From PALSA-911 sp963743035 (GTDB lineage: Bacteria; Pseudomonadota; Alphaproteobacteria; Acetobacterales; Acetobacteraceae), in NCBI GenBank assembly GCA_963743035.1, contig CAVUOB010000018.1, positions 248,001 to 312,000 on the forward strand: DNA of 64,000 nucleotides, given 5' to 3'. This document shows, in pieces, positions 56,398 through 64,000 of the stretch. Made by a program: the position numbers and the translations under genes. How positions within the stretch are numbered: the first letter of the stretch is position 1; each line of letters starts with the position of its first letter. The notes below the pieces were generated by a model. That model worked only from the letters and a program-made list of their open reading frames with translations, did not search any database and was not told where the DNA came from.

Positions 56398-57264
56398 TCA
56401 GCGAAGCTGAAAGCGCAGCGGCAGCACCAGCTCGATGGTTGCCTGCGGAAGTTCCTCGGGCAAGGGCGGCAAGGGCTGTGCCCGCTCGATCAGCGCCACG
56501 GCCTCCTGATCCAGCAATTCATGCCCGGATCCCTGCTCCAGCCGGAAGGACAGCACGCGCCCGGTCCGCGTCATGACGAAGCGCACGACGGGGGTGCCTT
56601 CGTGATGGCGCATCCGGGCTTCGGCCGGATATCGCTTGAACCGGGCCAGATGCGCCTGCAGCCGGCCTTGCCAGGATTGCGTCGCCGCGGCCGAGGCTTC
56701 CCGGTGGGCGGGAGTTGCGGCCGCGGTCGGAGCGGCTTCGGCGGGCGGCGCCTCGGCGGCGGGAGCCGGCGCGGCCTTGGGCTGCACCTGCCGGGGCCTG
56801 GGCGGTGCCGGCCGGGGGGGCGGGCGCTTCGGCGGCGGGGGCGGCGGCGGCGTCTCGATGGCGGCCTCGGCCGGCTGAGGTTCGGGCGGCGGGGGATCGA
56901 GGGGCGGGGGTTCCGGCGGCTGCGGCTCCGGTGGGGTCGGTTCCGGTGGCGCAGGCTCTGGTGGTGCAGGCTCGGGCGGCGTCGCTTCCGCGGCGGGTTG
57001 GGCCGGGGCAGGGGGGGCGGCCTCGGGTGCGGGTTCGGGCGCGGGCTCGGGCTGGGGGGCCGGTTCCGCCGGGGCCAGGTCCAGGATCACCGCGGGCGGC
57101 GCCGCTTCCGGCACCGGCATAGACGCCTGGCGCAGCAGCAGCCAGCCGGCGCAGCCATGGGATATCAGCACGAAGGCCAGGCTGGCGCCCCATCTGGCCG
57201 CGTCCCGTCTGGCGGGGTGGCGCTCGGCCGGCGCGCTTCCGCCGGTTGCCAAGGAGAGGCTCAT
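56398..57264 (-). CDS. tonB: Energy transducer TonB
   Basis: 288 residues. One N-terminal membrane helix (ASLAFVLISHGCAGWLLL, about 27-44), a long Pro/Glu-rich periplasm-spanning spacer (about 50-165) made of repeated PPEPxPPEP units changing to a basic KRPPPRP section, and a C-terminal TonB domain with LARFKRYPAEARMRHHEGTP. It passes energy from ExbBD to outer-membrane receptors such as the siderophore receptor at 60286-62472. The start overlaps the exbD stop by 4 bases. Confidence 0.92.
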   Translation of the reverse strand: MSLSLATGGSAPAERHPARRDAARWGASLAFVLISHGCAGWLLLRQASMPVPEAAPPAVILDLAPAEPAPQPEPAPEPAPEAAPPAPAQPAAEATPPEPAPPEPAPPEPTPPEPQPPEPPPLDPPPPEPQPAEAAIETPPPPPPPKRPPPRPAPPRPRQVQPKAAPAPAAEAPPAEAAPTAAATPAHREASAAATQSWQGRLQAHLARFKRYPAEARMRHHEGTPVVRFVMTRTGRVLSFRLEQGSGHELLDQEAVALIERAQPLPPLPEELPQATIELVLPLRFQLR

Positions 57265-57686
57265 GGGGAGGGCACGCTCTCCAGCCCGACCAGGGCGATT
57301 TTCAGATAGCCGGTGCCGCGCAGGAGGTTCATCACCTCCATCATCTCGCCGTAGCTGACCGAACGGTCGGCGCGCAGGAACACGCGCTGGGTGCGGTCCG
57401 CGCCGCTGGCGGCATCGAGCGCCGGGCCCACGGCTTCGCGTTCCACCGGCGCCTCACCCAGCAGCAGCGCGTGATCGGCGCGCAGCGTGAGGAACAGCGG
57501 CTTGTCCGGACGCGGCTGCGGCACCGCCTGCGCGGCCGGCAGATCGACGGGAATGTCCACCGTGGCGAGCGGCGCCGCCACCATGAAGATGATCAGCAGC
57601 ACCAGGATGACGTCGATGAACGGCGTCACGTTGATGTCGTGCGTCTCGTGCATCTCCTCGCCCTGCTCTCCCAGATGGAAGGCCAT
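57261..57686 (-). CDS. exbD: Biopolymer transporter ExbD
   Basis: 141 residues. The essential aspartate is D25 in TPFIDVILVLLIIFMVAAP, the single membrane helix. A periplasmic domain follows with LRADRSVSYGEMMEVMNLLRG. Part of the proton-driven ExbB-ExbD-TonB motor. The ATG of MAFHLGEQ lies 5 bp after the exbB stop. Confidence 0.94.
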   Translation of the reverse strand: MAFHLGEQGEEMHETHDINVTPFIDVILVLLIIFMVAAPLATVDIPVDLPAAQAVPQPRPDKPLFLTLRADHALLLGEAPVEREAVGPALDAASGADRTQRVFLRADRSVSYGEMMEVMNLLRGTGYLKIALVGLESVPSP

Positions 57687-57691
57687 CGGGG

Positions 57692-58426
57692 CTATTCCGC
57701 GACCGTGCGCAGGCGGGCCGGACGCGGATCCTGCCAGCCGGCGGCATGGCGCCGGTCGAGGTCGCGGGACGCCAGGCTCCAGATCATCGTCGAGAGATCG
57801 CCGAGCAGGGCGCGATGTCCGGCGATGGCGCGGGAGAAGCCGTTGTAGATGATGACGGCGGGGATGGCGGCGACGAGGCCCATGGCGGTTGCCAGCAGCG
57901 CCTCGGCGATGCCGGGAGCGACCACCGCCAGGTTGGTGGTCTGCATCCGGGATATGCCGACGAAGCTGTTCATGATGCCCCAGACCGTGCCGAACAGACC
58001 GATGAAGGGCGCGCAGGAGCCGATCGTCGCCAGTATGCCGGTGCCGCGCGACATGGCGCGCACCATCGCCGCGTCGGCGCGCTGCAATTGCTGGGCGATG
58101 CGTTCCTTGGTGCCGTCCGGCGGCAGCGTGTCGGAGAGGCGCAATTCGCCCGCCGCCACTTCCAGCAGCCCGGCGATGCGGCGCGATGCCGGGGACAGCA
58201 GGGCGGCGAAGGCTTCGAGCGTCGGCGCCTCCCGTCCGGCCGCCATGGCCGCGCGCAGCTGGCGCCGGGCGGCCGACAGCTCGATCGACTTGCTGACCAG
58301 GATGGTCCAGGTGGCGACCGAGGCGGCGGCGAGGATGCCCATCACCAGCTTCACGATGGTGTCGGCGGCCAGGATCATGTGCCACGGCGTGAGGTCGGGC
58401 GGCGGCAGCTGGGCTAGCGTCGGCAT
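57692..58426 (-). CDS. exbB: MotA/TolQ/ExbB proton channel family protein, ExbB
   Basis: 244 residues with three membrane helices. The first is near 24-45 (VMGILAAASVATWTILV). The paired helices carry the family signature LATIGSCAPFIGLFGTVWGIM and GLVAAIPAVIIYNGF. It forms the proton channel with ExbD. First gene of the exbB-exbD-tonB set; the PepSY gene lies 22 bp upstream on the same strand, so they may share a transcript with the siderophore locus. Confidence 0.94.
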   Translation of the reverse strand: MPTLAQLPPPDLTPWHMILAADTIVKLVMGILAAASVATWTILVSKSIELSAARRQLRAAMAAGREAPTLEAFAALLSPASRRIAGLLEVAAGELRLSDTLPPDGTKERIAQQLQRADAAMVRAMSRGTGILATIGSCAPFIGLFGTVWGIMNSFVGISRMQTTNLAVVAPGIAEALLATAMGLVAAIPAVIIYNGFSRAIAGHRALLGDLSTMIWSLASRDLDRRHAAGWQDPRPARLRTVAE

Positions 58427-58448
58427 GGGGATCTCCTGCGGATGTCGG

Positions 58449-59573
58449 TCATGATCCGCCCTGCAGCGCGGCGCGGCGGGCGAGCTCGATACGGTTTCGG
58501 TTGCGGCGGCGGAGCAGCCACATGGTTGCGCCGGTAACCGCCATCAGCGGCAGCGCCAGGCCGGTGGCGAAGGTGAGGGCCCGCCAGAGCAGGCCCAGCC
58601 CCTGGCCTTCGTGCAAATCATGCATCCAGCGGAGCGCCATGTCGGCCGTGCCCATCGCGCCGGGGCCCTGCACCGCGATCACCTGCGACGCGCCGGCGTC
58701 GACCGTGACCGTGGTGGCGCTGACGGCGCCTTCCCGGGCGGGCGGGGCGAGGAATATCCGGATCGGATCGGCCGCGCCCGCCGGCAGGACCATGCCCCGC
58801 AGCTCCTTTCCCGGCGCCGCGTTGCGCGCCAGGGCGGCGGCGGCGTCCAGGTCGAACAGCAGCGGCGGCGTTTGCGGGGCGATGCGGGCCTGGCGGGGCG
58901 GGCCGCCCGCCGGCAGGCCGAGTGCTGCGCGGATTGTCTGCGGAAAGCCCAGTACCGCGCCCGTGGTGCTGGTCAGCAGCAGCAAAGTGAGCGTCCAGAT
59001 GCCGGCCGCGCCGTGCAGCCGGCGCTGGAAGCGGACGCCGCGGGCAGCGGGGGCGATGGTGAACGCCTCGCGCCATTGTCCCGGCTTCGGCCACCAGAGG
59101 GGAATGCCGATCAGCGAGAGGATCACCAGGCCCACGCCGACCCATCCGACGATCGCCCGGCCGCCGAGGTCGGGCACCAGGAAATTCGTGTGCAGCCGGC
59201 GGATCCATTCGAGGACGCCGCCGGAGGGCTGCGCCGGGCCGAGCGGCGCCAGCGTCACCGGATCGATGCGCAGGATCATCGCCTCGCGCCCGGAGGTCCG
59301 GCCCGGGGAGGTGAACCAGATCTCCGCCGCCCGGGCCGGGGCGGGCGGCGGCAGATAGCGGGTGGGGCGCAGATCGGCCGCCACCGCTTCGCGCGCGGCG
59401 GCGAGGATCGCGTTGATCGGGGCGGCCTCGCCGGGGGTGGTGGCGGTGGCGAAGGTGGTGCGCAGCGGCGGTTCCAGGGTGAGCACCGCGCCGCTGACGC
59501 CCTGCACGACCAGCGGCAGCAGCAGCAGCAGGCCCAGCCAGCGATGCAGGCTTCGCAGCGAGCGCAGGATCAT
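58449..59573 (-). CDS. PepSY-associated membrane protein, PiuB-like
   Basis: 374 residues. The N-terminal SLHRWLGLLLLLPLVVQGVSG is the typical first helix of PepSY-TM proteins. Further helices lie near 145-167, 205-225 and at the C-terminal end. Conserved histidines occur in LHTNFL and MHDLHEGQGLG. Such proteins are often inner-membrane ferric-siderophore reductases or iron-uptake helpers. In Pseudomonas the piu locus has the same neighbours (TonB receptor, Fe(II) dioxygenase, Sel1 protein). It starts 3 bases after the dioxygenase gene ends. Confidence 0.85.
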   Translation of the reverse strand: MILRSLRSLHRWLGLLLLLPLVVQGVSGAVLTLEPPLRTTFATATTPGEAAPINAILAAAREAVAADLRPTRYLPPPAPARAAEIWFTSPGRTSGREAMILRIDPVTLAPLGPAQPSGGVLEWIRRLHTNFLVPDLGGRAIVGWVGVGLVILSLIGIPLWWPKPGQWREAFTIAPAARGVRFQRRLHGAAGIWTLTLLLLTSTTGAVLGFPQTIRAALGLPAGGPPRQARIAPQTPPLLFDLDAAAALARNAAPGKELRGMVLPAGAADPIRIFLAPPAREGAVSATTVTVDAGASQVIAVQGPGAMGTADMALRWMHDLHEGQGLGLLWRALTFATGLALPLMAVTGATMWLLRRRNRNRIELARRAALQGGS

Positions 59574-59576
59574 GGC

Positions 59577-60269
59577 CTACGCATCCGCCCATTGGCGCAG
59601 CAGGTTGTGGTAGACGCCGGTCAGGCGCACCAGCGCGGGATCGGCCGGCGATGCCGCCGCTGTCTGGGGCGTCAGCTGCTGGATCGCGACGTCGAGGTCG
59701 TAGAGCAGGCTGCGCCGGGTATCGTCGCGCACCATGCTCTGGACCCAGAAGATCGCCGCGATGCGCGTGCCGCCTGTGACCGGGGTGACGCGGTGCAGGC
59801 TGCTGGCGGGGTAGAGCACCATGGAGCCGGCCGGAAGCTTTACGCCGTGCGCGCCGTAGGTATCCTCGATGACGAGCTCGCCGCCGTCGTAGTCCTGTGG
59901 TTCGCTGAGGAACAGCGTCGCCGACAGGTCGGTGCGCACCCGGTGCGGCGTGCCCGGCACCTGGCGGATGGCGGTGTCGATATGGGTGCCGAAGCCCTCG
60001 CCCTCGGCATAGCGGTTGAAGATCGGCGGGAACACCTTCAGCGGCAGCGCGGCGGAAATGAAGCCGGGCGAGCGCTCCAGCACGCCGACGATCATCTCGC
60101 CGAGGCGCAGCGCTGCGGGATGGCGTTCCGGCAGCTGCGCGTTGCGCTTCACATGCACGGCCTGGTGGCCCGCGGTGACGCGGCCATCCGCCCATTCGGC
60201 GGCGTCCAGTTCCCGCCGGCAGGTGGCGACCTGCGCGGCGGAGAGGATGTCGGGTAGTTGCAGGAGCAC
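59577..60269 (-). CDS. piuC: Fe(II)/2-oxoglutarate-dependent PKHD-type hydroxylase, PiuC/YbiX-like
   Basis: 230 residues. The metal ligands are H96 and D98 in GFGTHIDTAI and H159 in YPASSLHRV, with R169 in GGTRIAA for 2-oxoglutarate. Length and motif spacing match PiuC/YbiX. It is commonly encoded beside catecholate-type TonB receptors and expressed under iron limitation; the substrate is not established. It lies 16 bp after the receptor gene, in one operon with it. Confidence 0.93.
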   Translation of the reverse strand: MLLQLPDILSAAQVATCRRELDAAEWADGRVTAGHQAVHVKRNAQLPERHPAALRLGEMIVGVLERSPGFISAALPLKVFPPIFNRYAEGEGFGTHIDTAIRQVPGTPHRVRTDLSATLFLSEPQDYDGGELVIEDTYGAHGVKLPAGSMVLYPASSLHRVTPVTGGTRIAAIFWVQSMVRDDTRRSLLYDLDVAIQQLTPQTAAASPADPALVRLTGVYHNLLRQWADA

Positions 60270-60285
60270 CTGGTCTCGCCGTCCG

Positions 60286-62472
60286 CTAGAATTTGAAGCT
60301 GAGCGTCATCACGCCGGACGCGCCGCTGCCGGGGACGACATGGCTGGGGTGCAGCAGGTCGTAATACTTGACGTTGGTGAGGTTGTTGCCGTTGAGCTGC
60401 AGATCCACGCCGGGGCGGATGGGCATCTTGGCCATCAGCTGGAGCGTGTAGTAGCCGGCCGCCACCTCGATCCGGTTGGTGGTGGTGTTCGGCGTGGAGC
60501 TGGCGATGCGTTCGCCCACATATTGCACGCCGCCGCCGATCTCGATGTCGTGCCAGGGGAGGTTGTAGGAGTTCCAGATGCTGAACGTGTTCTGCGGCGT
60601 GTTGGCGAGAGGCTGGCCGACGGTGTTGGCCAATGTCGAGGAGACGACCACGCCGTCGAGGAAGGCGTAGCCGGCGTAAACCTGCCACGCATCCGTTATG
60701 TGCCCGGCGACGCCGATCTCGAAGCCCCGCACGCGCTGATTGCCGCCGAGGATGTTGAACGCCGAATTGTTCGGATCCGGGACGCGCGCGTTGTTCTTCT
60801 CGATCTGGAATACGGCGCCGGTCAGCGTCAGGCGTTCATTCAGCACGTTCCATTTCGTGCCGACCTCGTAGGTGATGTTCTCCTCCGGTGCGAGCTGTGA
60901 GCTCGAGCTCGCCAGCGACAGCGATTCGGCCGAGGGATTGAAGGACGTGCCGAAGGCGAAATAGATGCTGCCATTGGCGGCGGGCTTGTAGGTGAGCGCC
61001 GCGCGGTAGCTCGTCATGCCCGCATCATTGGTCAGGTTGGCCGCGGGAGCGACGATCTGCTTGTAGGTGGTGTTGAACTGGTCGTAGCGAATGCCGCCGG
61101 TAAGCTCCCATTTGTCTCCCAGCTTGATGGTGTCGATCAGATACAGCGCATACATGTTCGACGTGTTGGTGATGACGGTCTGGTAGAACGACGGCGCGGT
61201 GAACGCCGTGGCGGAGTTCGGATACAGCAGGCTGGCGCCGGGGACGTTCAGGTAGCCGGTGCGGGTCGGGTTCGAGGTTTCCTGTCCGACCTCGGCGCCG
61301 GCGACGATAATGTGTTCTAGCGGCCCGGTATTGACCCGCGCGGTCAGATCCGTCTGGTTCTGCAGGAAGGTTTCCTGGCTGGCCACCGCGATCATGGCGC
61401 GGCGGATCGTCAGCTGCGTCAGCGGCGTATTGGGGCTGACATTGGAGCCATAGACGATCTGCGGCTCGGTGATCCGGCCGTCGCGGTGATAGCTGGCGTA
61501 GCGGCTCTTGTTGCTGATCGTGATGCTGTCGTTGAAGTCGTGCTGCAGGGTGACCGTGCCGACATTCACCAGCGTGCGCAGGTAGTCGCTCTGCGAGAAG
61601 CCGTAGAAGATGTTGCGGTTCACCGGCGCCGGCGACGCGTACAGCCAGGGCAGGCCGTAATCCGGCGTGTCGTAGGATTGCTGGTAGAAGTAGTTGATGA
61701 ACACCCTTGTATCGGTGCCGAGGCCGAAGGCGACCGAGGGGGCGAAGCCGAGGCGGCGGTACTCGGTCGAGGACCGATCGGCGATGCCGTTCAGGTTGCC
61801 CATGAAATTAAGCCGCACTGCGGCACCGTCCAGCCCCTCGATCGCGCGGTTCATGTCGGCGGTGACGCGATAGGTCGCGTCCGTGCCCAGCACGATCGTT
61901 CCGGCGGTGATCGGGGCGAGCTGCGGCTGCTTGCTGACCTGGTTGACCACGCCGCCGGTGGAGCCGCGGCCGAACAGCACGGAGGCCGGCCCCTTCAGCA
62001 CGTCGATCTGCTGCAGATTGAACGGATCGCGATAATAGCTGCCGAAATCGCGCATGCCGTCCAGGTAGAAATCGTTGCGCGCGGTGAATCCGCGGATCGT
62101 CAGGTTGTCGCCCTGGGCGCCGGCCTCTCCCGCGCCGAGGCTGATGCCGGGCACGTTGCGCAGCGCGTCGCGCACGGTGGTGACGCCCTGGTCCTGCATG
62201 AGCTGCTGCGGGATCACATTGATCGATTGCGGCGTGTCGAGCAGAGGCTGGGTCAGCCTGGTAAGCGAAGGGGTCGTGGCCTGGTAGCCGGAGGAGGTCG
62301 CGTCGCCTTCCACGGGCAGGGTCGGCAGCATTGTCGGGGCCTCCGGGGCCGACTGCGCCCGGGCTTCCTGGGTCGAGGCCATGTTGGCCAGAACCATGCC
62401 GAAGGCGCCGGTCATCACCGTGCGCAGGGAGGCGAGGTCCGACATGGCTGAGGGAGTGGATCTTTGCAGCAT
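60286..62472 (-). CDS. piuA: TonB-dependent siderophore receptor, PiuA/Fiu-like
   Basis: 728 residues from an ATG with GGAGG seven bases upstream. A signal peptide ends near ARAQS, then a TonB-box-like stretch and plug domain (PQSINVIPQQLMQDQGVTTVRDALRNVPGIS, given here only as its landmarks PQSINV and ALRNVPGIS) with RGFTARNDFYLDGMRD. The beta-barrel closes with a C-terminal phenylalanine-containing strand (MTLSFKF), as outer-membrane insertion requires. It takes up ferric siderophore using TonB energy. The promoter has a Fur-like palindrome. First gene of the receptor-dioxygenase-PepSY-exbBD-tonB run. Confidence 0.92.
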   Translation of the reverse strand: MLQRSTPSAMSDLASLRTVMTGAFGMVLANMASTQEARAQSAPEAPTMLPTLPVEGDATSSGYQATTPSLTRLTQPLLDTPQSINVIPQQLMQDQGVTTVRDALRNVPGISLGAGEAGAQGDNLTIRGFTARNDFYLDGMRDFGSYYRDPFNLQQIDVLKGPASVLFGRGSTGGVVNQVSKQPQLAPITAGTIVLGTDATYRVTADMNRAIEGLDGAAVRLNFMGNLNGIADRSSTEYRRLGFAPSVAFGLGTDTRVFINYFYQQSYDTPDYGLPWLYASPAPVNRNIFYGFSQSDYLRTLVNVGTVTLQHDFNDSITISNKSRYASYHRDGRITEPQIVYGSNVSPNTPLTQLTIRRAMIAVASQETFLQNQTDLTARVNTGPLEHIIVAGAEVGQETSNPTRTGYLNVPGASLLYPNSATAFTAPSFYQTVITNTSNMYALYLIDTIKLGDKWELTGGIRYDQFNTTYKQIVAPAANLTNDAGMTSYRAALTYKPAANGSIYFAFGTSFNPSAESLSLASSSSQLAPEENITYEVGTKWNVLNERLTLTGAVFQIEKNNARVPDPNNSAFNILGGNQRVRGFEIGVAGHITDAWQVYAGYAFLDGVVVSSTLANTVGQPLANTPQNTFSIWNSYNLPWHDIEIGGGVQYVGERIASSTPNTTTNRIEVAAGYYTLQLMAKMPIRPGVDLQLNGNNLTNVKYYDLLHPSHVVPGSGASGVMTLSFKF

Positions 62473-62485
62473 TACAGAACCTCCA

Positions 62486-62507
62486 TAATTGCGAGTAATT
62501 CTCATTT
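62486..62507 (-). promoter_or_regulatory. Fur-box-like palindrome
   Basis: On the minus strand AAATGAGAATTACTCGCA lies about 14 bp upstream of the receptor start codon. It matches the ATGAGAAT-n-ATTCTCA-type Fur consensus with partial symmetry. Iron repression of the receptor operon is therefore likely. The divergent Sel1 gene may share control. Confidence 0.65.
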
Positions 62508-62575
62508 GCGTTTATAGGCAGCAACGCGCACCGCTGCCAAGGGGCAGGATCGGTGTCCTATCGCCGGAGAAAGCC

Positions 62576-63421
62576 ATGCAGCTGTTGCGAATCGGCAGAA
62601 GTCGCAGCACCCGTCCGCGCGCCCCGCGGTTCCGGTTCTCGCAGTTGAAATCAATGTCGCCGGAGCAGTTGCGGGCGTTGCTGGAGGGGGAGCCGCGGCA
62701 GGCGGCCGAGGCGATCGGGGCTGCGGCGCGCTATGGCCTGGTGGAGGCGCAGACGATCCTGGGGCAGATATTGTTGGATGGCAGGATCGTTCCGCGCGAT
62801 ACCAAATCCGCGCTGCAATGGTTCGAGGCGGCGGCTGGGGGAGATCATCCGGAAGCGATGAACATGGCGGGACGGTGCCACGAGCTCGGCTGGGGCACCG
62901 CGGTGGATCCGGAGCGCGCCGCCGGGTGGTATCGGCGGGCGGCGATGAAGGGCTATGCCTGGGGCCAGTTCAACCTGGCCAATCTGCTGCTGCATGGGCT
63001 GGGCGTGGCGCGCGATCGCCGGGAAGCGTTGGCCTGGTATCTCCGGGCCGCGGAGCAGGGGCACGGCAAGTCGATGAACCTGATCGGGCGCTTCCATGAC
63101 GAAGGCTGGGAGCTGCCCCGAAACCCGCCGCTGGCGATCCACTGGTATCGACTTGCGGCGGAAGCCGGCGATTTTCGCGGGCAGTACAATTACGCGACAT
63201 GCCTGATCGGGCAGGGCCATTTGGCGATGGCCTGCGATTGGCTGCAAAGAGCGGTGCGCGGCGGCAGCGCGGACTTTCTCGCCGCCGCCGGCGCGGCGCT
63301 GGCGGCGGACCCGGAGCCGCGGCTGCGCGAAATCGGCCGGGAAGCCTTGGCGCGTTGCCAGGCCCAGGATTGCCCGACCCAGAGTTGTCAGGCCCAGGAT
63401 TGCCAGACCCAGGATTGCTAG
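62576..63421 (+). CDS. Sel1-repeat protein with Cys/Gln-rich repeat tail
   Basis: 281 residues. At least five Sel1-like repeats are visible (for example YGLVEAQTILGQILLDG, DHPEAMNMAGRCHELGWG, GYAWGQFNLANLLLHGLG, GHGKSMNLIGRFHDEGW), forming a helical solenoid for protein contacts. The N-terminal 30 residues are basic. In Pseudomonas a Sel1 protein (PA4516) also accompanies piuAC, supporting a link to this iron locus. The last 19 residues are encoded by a 15-bp unit repeated four times (CQAQDC-like), an unusual cysteine-rich end. ATG chosen after GGAGAAAG. Confidence 0.88.
   Translation: MQLLRIGRSRSTRPRAPRFRFSQLKSMSPEQLRALLEGEPRQAAEAIGAAARYGLVEAQTILGQILLDGRIVPRDTKSALQWFEAAAGGDHPEAMNMAGRCHELGWGTAVDPERAAGWYRRAAMKGYAWGQFNLANLLLHGLGVARDRREALAWYLRAAEQGHGKSMNLIGRFHDEGWELPRNPPLAIHWYRLAAEAGDFRGQYNYATCLIGQGHLAMACDWLQRAVRGGSADFLAAAGAALAADPEPRLREIGREALARCQAQDCPTQSCQAQDCQTQDC
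63359..63418. repeat. 15-bp tandem repeat, four units, at the end of the Sel1 gene
   Basis: Units begin at 63359, 63374, 63389 and 63404. Units 1 and 3 are identical (CAGGCCCAGGATTGC) and the others differ at one to a few bases. The array is in frame and ends directly at the TAG stop. Confidence 0.9.
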
Positions 63422-63471
63422 GCGGGGGCGTGAGGCGCGGCGGTCAGGCCCGCGGCGTCACTCGGCCGGCG

Positions 63472-64000
63472 TCACTCTGCAGCCTGGGCCGTGGGGCGGC
63501 GGACGCGCAGGCGGCGGATGCGGCGGGCATCGGCGTCCAGCACGCGGAATTCGATGCCGGAGGGATGGCTGATCACCTCCCCGCGCGCCGGCACGCGGCC
63601 GGCGAGGGTGAAGACCAGGCCGCCGATGGTGTCGATGTCGGCGTCGCGCTCGTCTTCCGACAGCACCGCGCCCAGGCGTTTCTCGAACTCCTCCACCGGC
63701 ATCCTGGCGTTGATGTCGAGCGAGCCGTCCGGGCGTTCGGTGACCATCGGGCCGGCCACTTCGTCATGCTCGTCGGAGATGTCGCCGGTGATGGTCTCCA
63801 CCAGATCCTCGATCGTGACCAGGCCGTCGATGCCGCCGTATTCGTCGACCACCAGGGCCAGGTGCATGCGCGCCTGGCGCATCTGCAGCAGCAGGTCCAG
63901 CACCGGCACCTGCGGGGCGACCATCAGCGGCTTGCGCAGGATGGCTTCGAGGGAGAACGCCTCGGGCCGGCCGACGAAGGCGAAGACGTCCTTGATGTGG
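63472..64000 (-). CDS. CorC/HlyC-type transporter-associated protein, partial
   Basis: The C-terminal part of a gene whose start lies beyond the window; the frame is open to the right edge. It has the second CBS-like segment (ALVVDEYGGIDGLVTIEDLVETITGDI) with landmarks DEYGG and IEDLVE, and then the CorC_HlyC domain (DIDTIGGLVFTLAGRVPARGE, landmark DTIGGLVF). The family is tied to magnesium/cobalt efflux and is often encoded near ybeY and phoH. The short Ala/Arg-rich end is unremarkable. Confidence 0.9.
   Translation of the reverse strand, partial: HIKDVFAFVGRPEAFSLEAILRKPLMVAPQVPVLDLLLQMRQARMHLALVVDEYGGIDGLVTIEDLVETITGDISDEHDEVAGPMVTERPDGSLDINARMPVEEFEKRLGAVLSEDERDADIDTIGGLVFTLAGRVPARGEVISHPSGIEFRVLDADARRIRRLRVRRPTAQAAE

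Noticed and set aside
56398..57264. Possible CRISPR-like or minisatellite array in the Pro-rich part of tonB
   Set aside because: The repeats are the degenerate PPEP codons of a normal TonB spacer.

Overview
This is a 64 kb high-GC chromosomal segment with alphaproteobacterial gene content. A SUF iron-sulfur operon led by an Rrf2 regulator, a PEP-CTERM protein, many acyl-CoA enzymes and GC-rich palindromes at gene ends all suggest a member of the Acetobacteraceae/Rhodospirillales. That placement is inferred from gene content only. No rRNA, tRNA, CRISPR array, transposase, integrase or prophage module was recognised. The right edge cuts a CorC-type gene.

Layout. 0.1-4.7 kb: a membrane protein of unknown function, an SDR, a lipoprotein and an FMN-dependent alpha-hydroxy-acid dehydrogenase whose 3' end is fused to a copied SDR tail. 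5.0-8.8 kb: one large gene with atypical codon use. It encodes a predicted DUF4297/Cap4-like nuclease, a STAND/NACHT-type NTPase and a helical-repeat region, which is the architecture of Avs-type antiphage sensors. A perfect 24-bp inverted repeat lies just downstream. 9.2-16.1 kb: acyl-CoA metabolism (carboxyltransferase, tiny biotin carrier, FadB-type protein, CoA-transferase subunit A, acyl-CoA dehydrogenase, SDR). 16.1-24.4 kb: PEP-CTERM protein, YghU-type glutathione transferase, SnoaL-like/flavin monooxygenase fusion, small secreted protein, NDP-forming acyl-CoA synthetase and an SDR. 24.7-31.3 kb: sufR-like/sufB/C/D/S/U/T/A, then a Phd/PIN toxin-antitoxin pair. 32-37.5 kb: RNA methyltransferase, glutaryl-CoA dehydrogenase, DEAD-box helicase, alpha/beta hydrolase. 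37.6-49 kb: a Pro/Tyr-rich secreted protein, a GH15 enzyme and an MdtABC-type RND efflux operon with its outer-membrane factor. 49.3-56.2 kb: a CoA-ester lyase and a branched-chain-amino-acid-type ABC transporter with two tandem substrate-binding proteins. 56.4-63.4 kb: exbB-exbD-tonB, then a piu-type siderophore uptake locus (PepSY protein, Fe(II) dioxygenase, TonB receptor with a Fur-like box, Sel1 protein).

Two features run across the window. First, many genes are interrupted by single-base indels, nearly all insertions outside homopolymers. They are dense at 33.4-45.4 and 52.7-55.9 kb and sparse elsewhere. In the genes where I could resolve every indel, removing them restores a full-length conserved protein, so residual sequencing error is likelier than gene decay. 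Second, short tandem duplications with a period of about 14-17 bp recur, mostly near gene 3' ends, and compound palindromes occupy several intergenic gaps.

The best candidate for a new system is the nuclease-STAND protein at 4996-8766. It appears to be a single-gene defence module in an otherwise metabolic neighbourhood.
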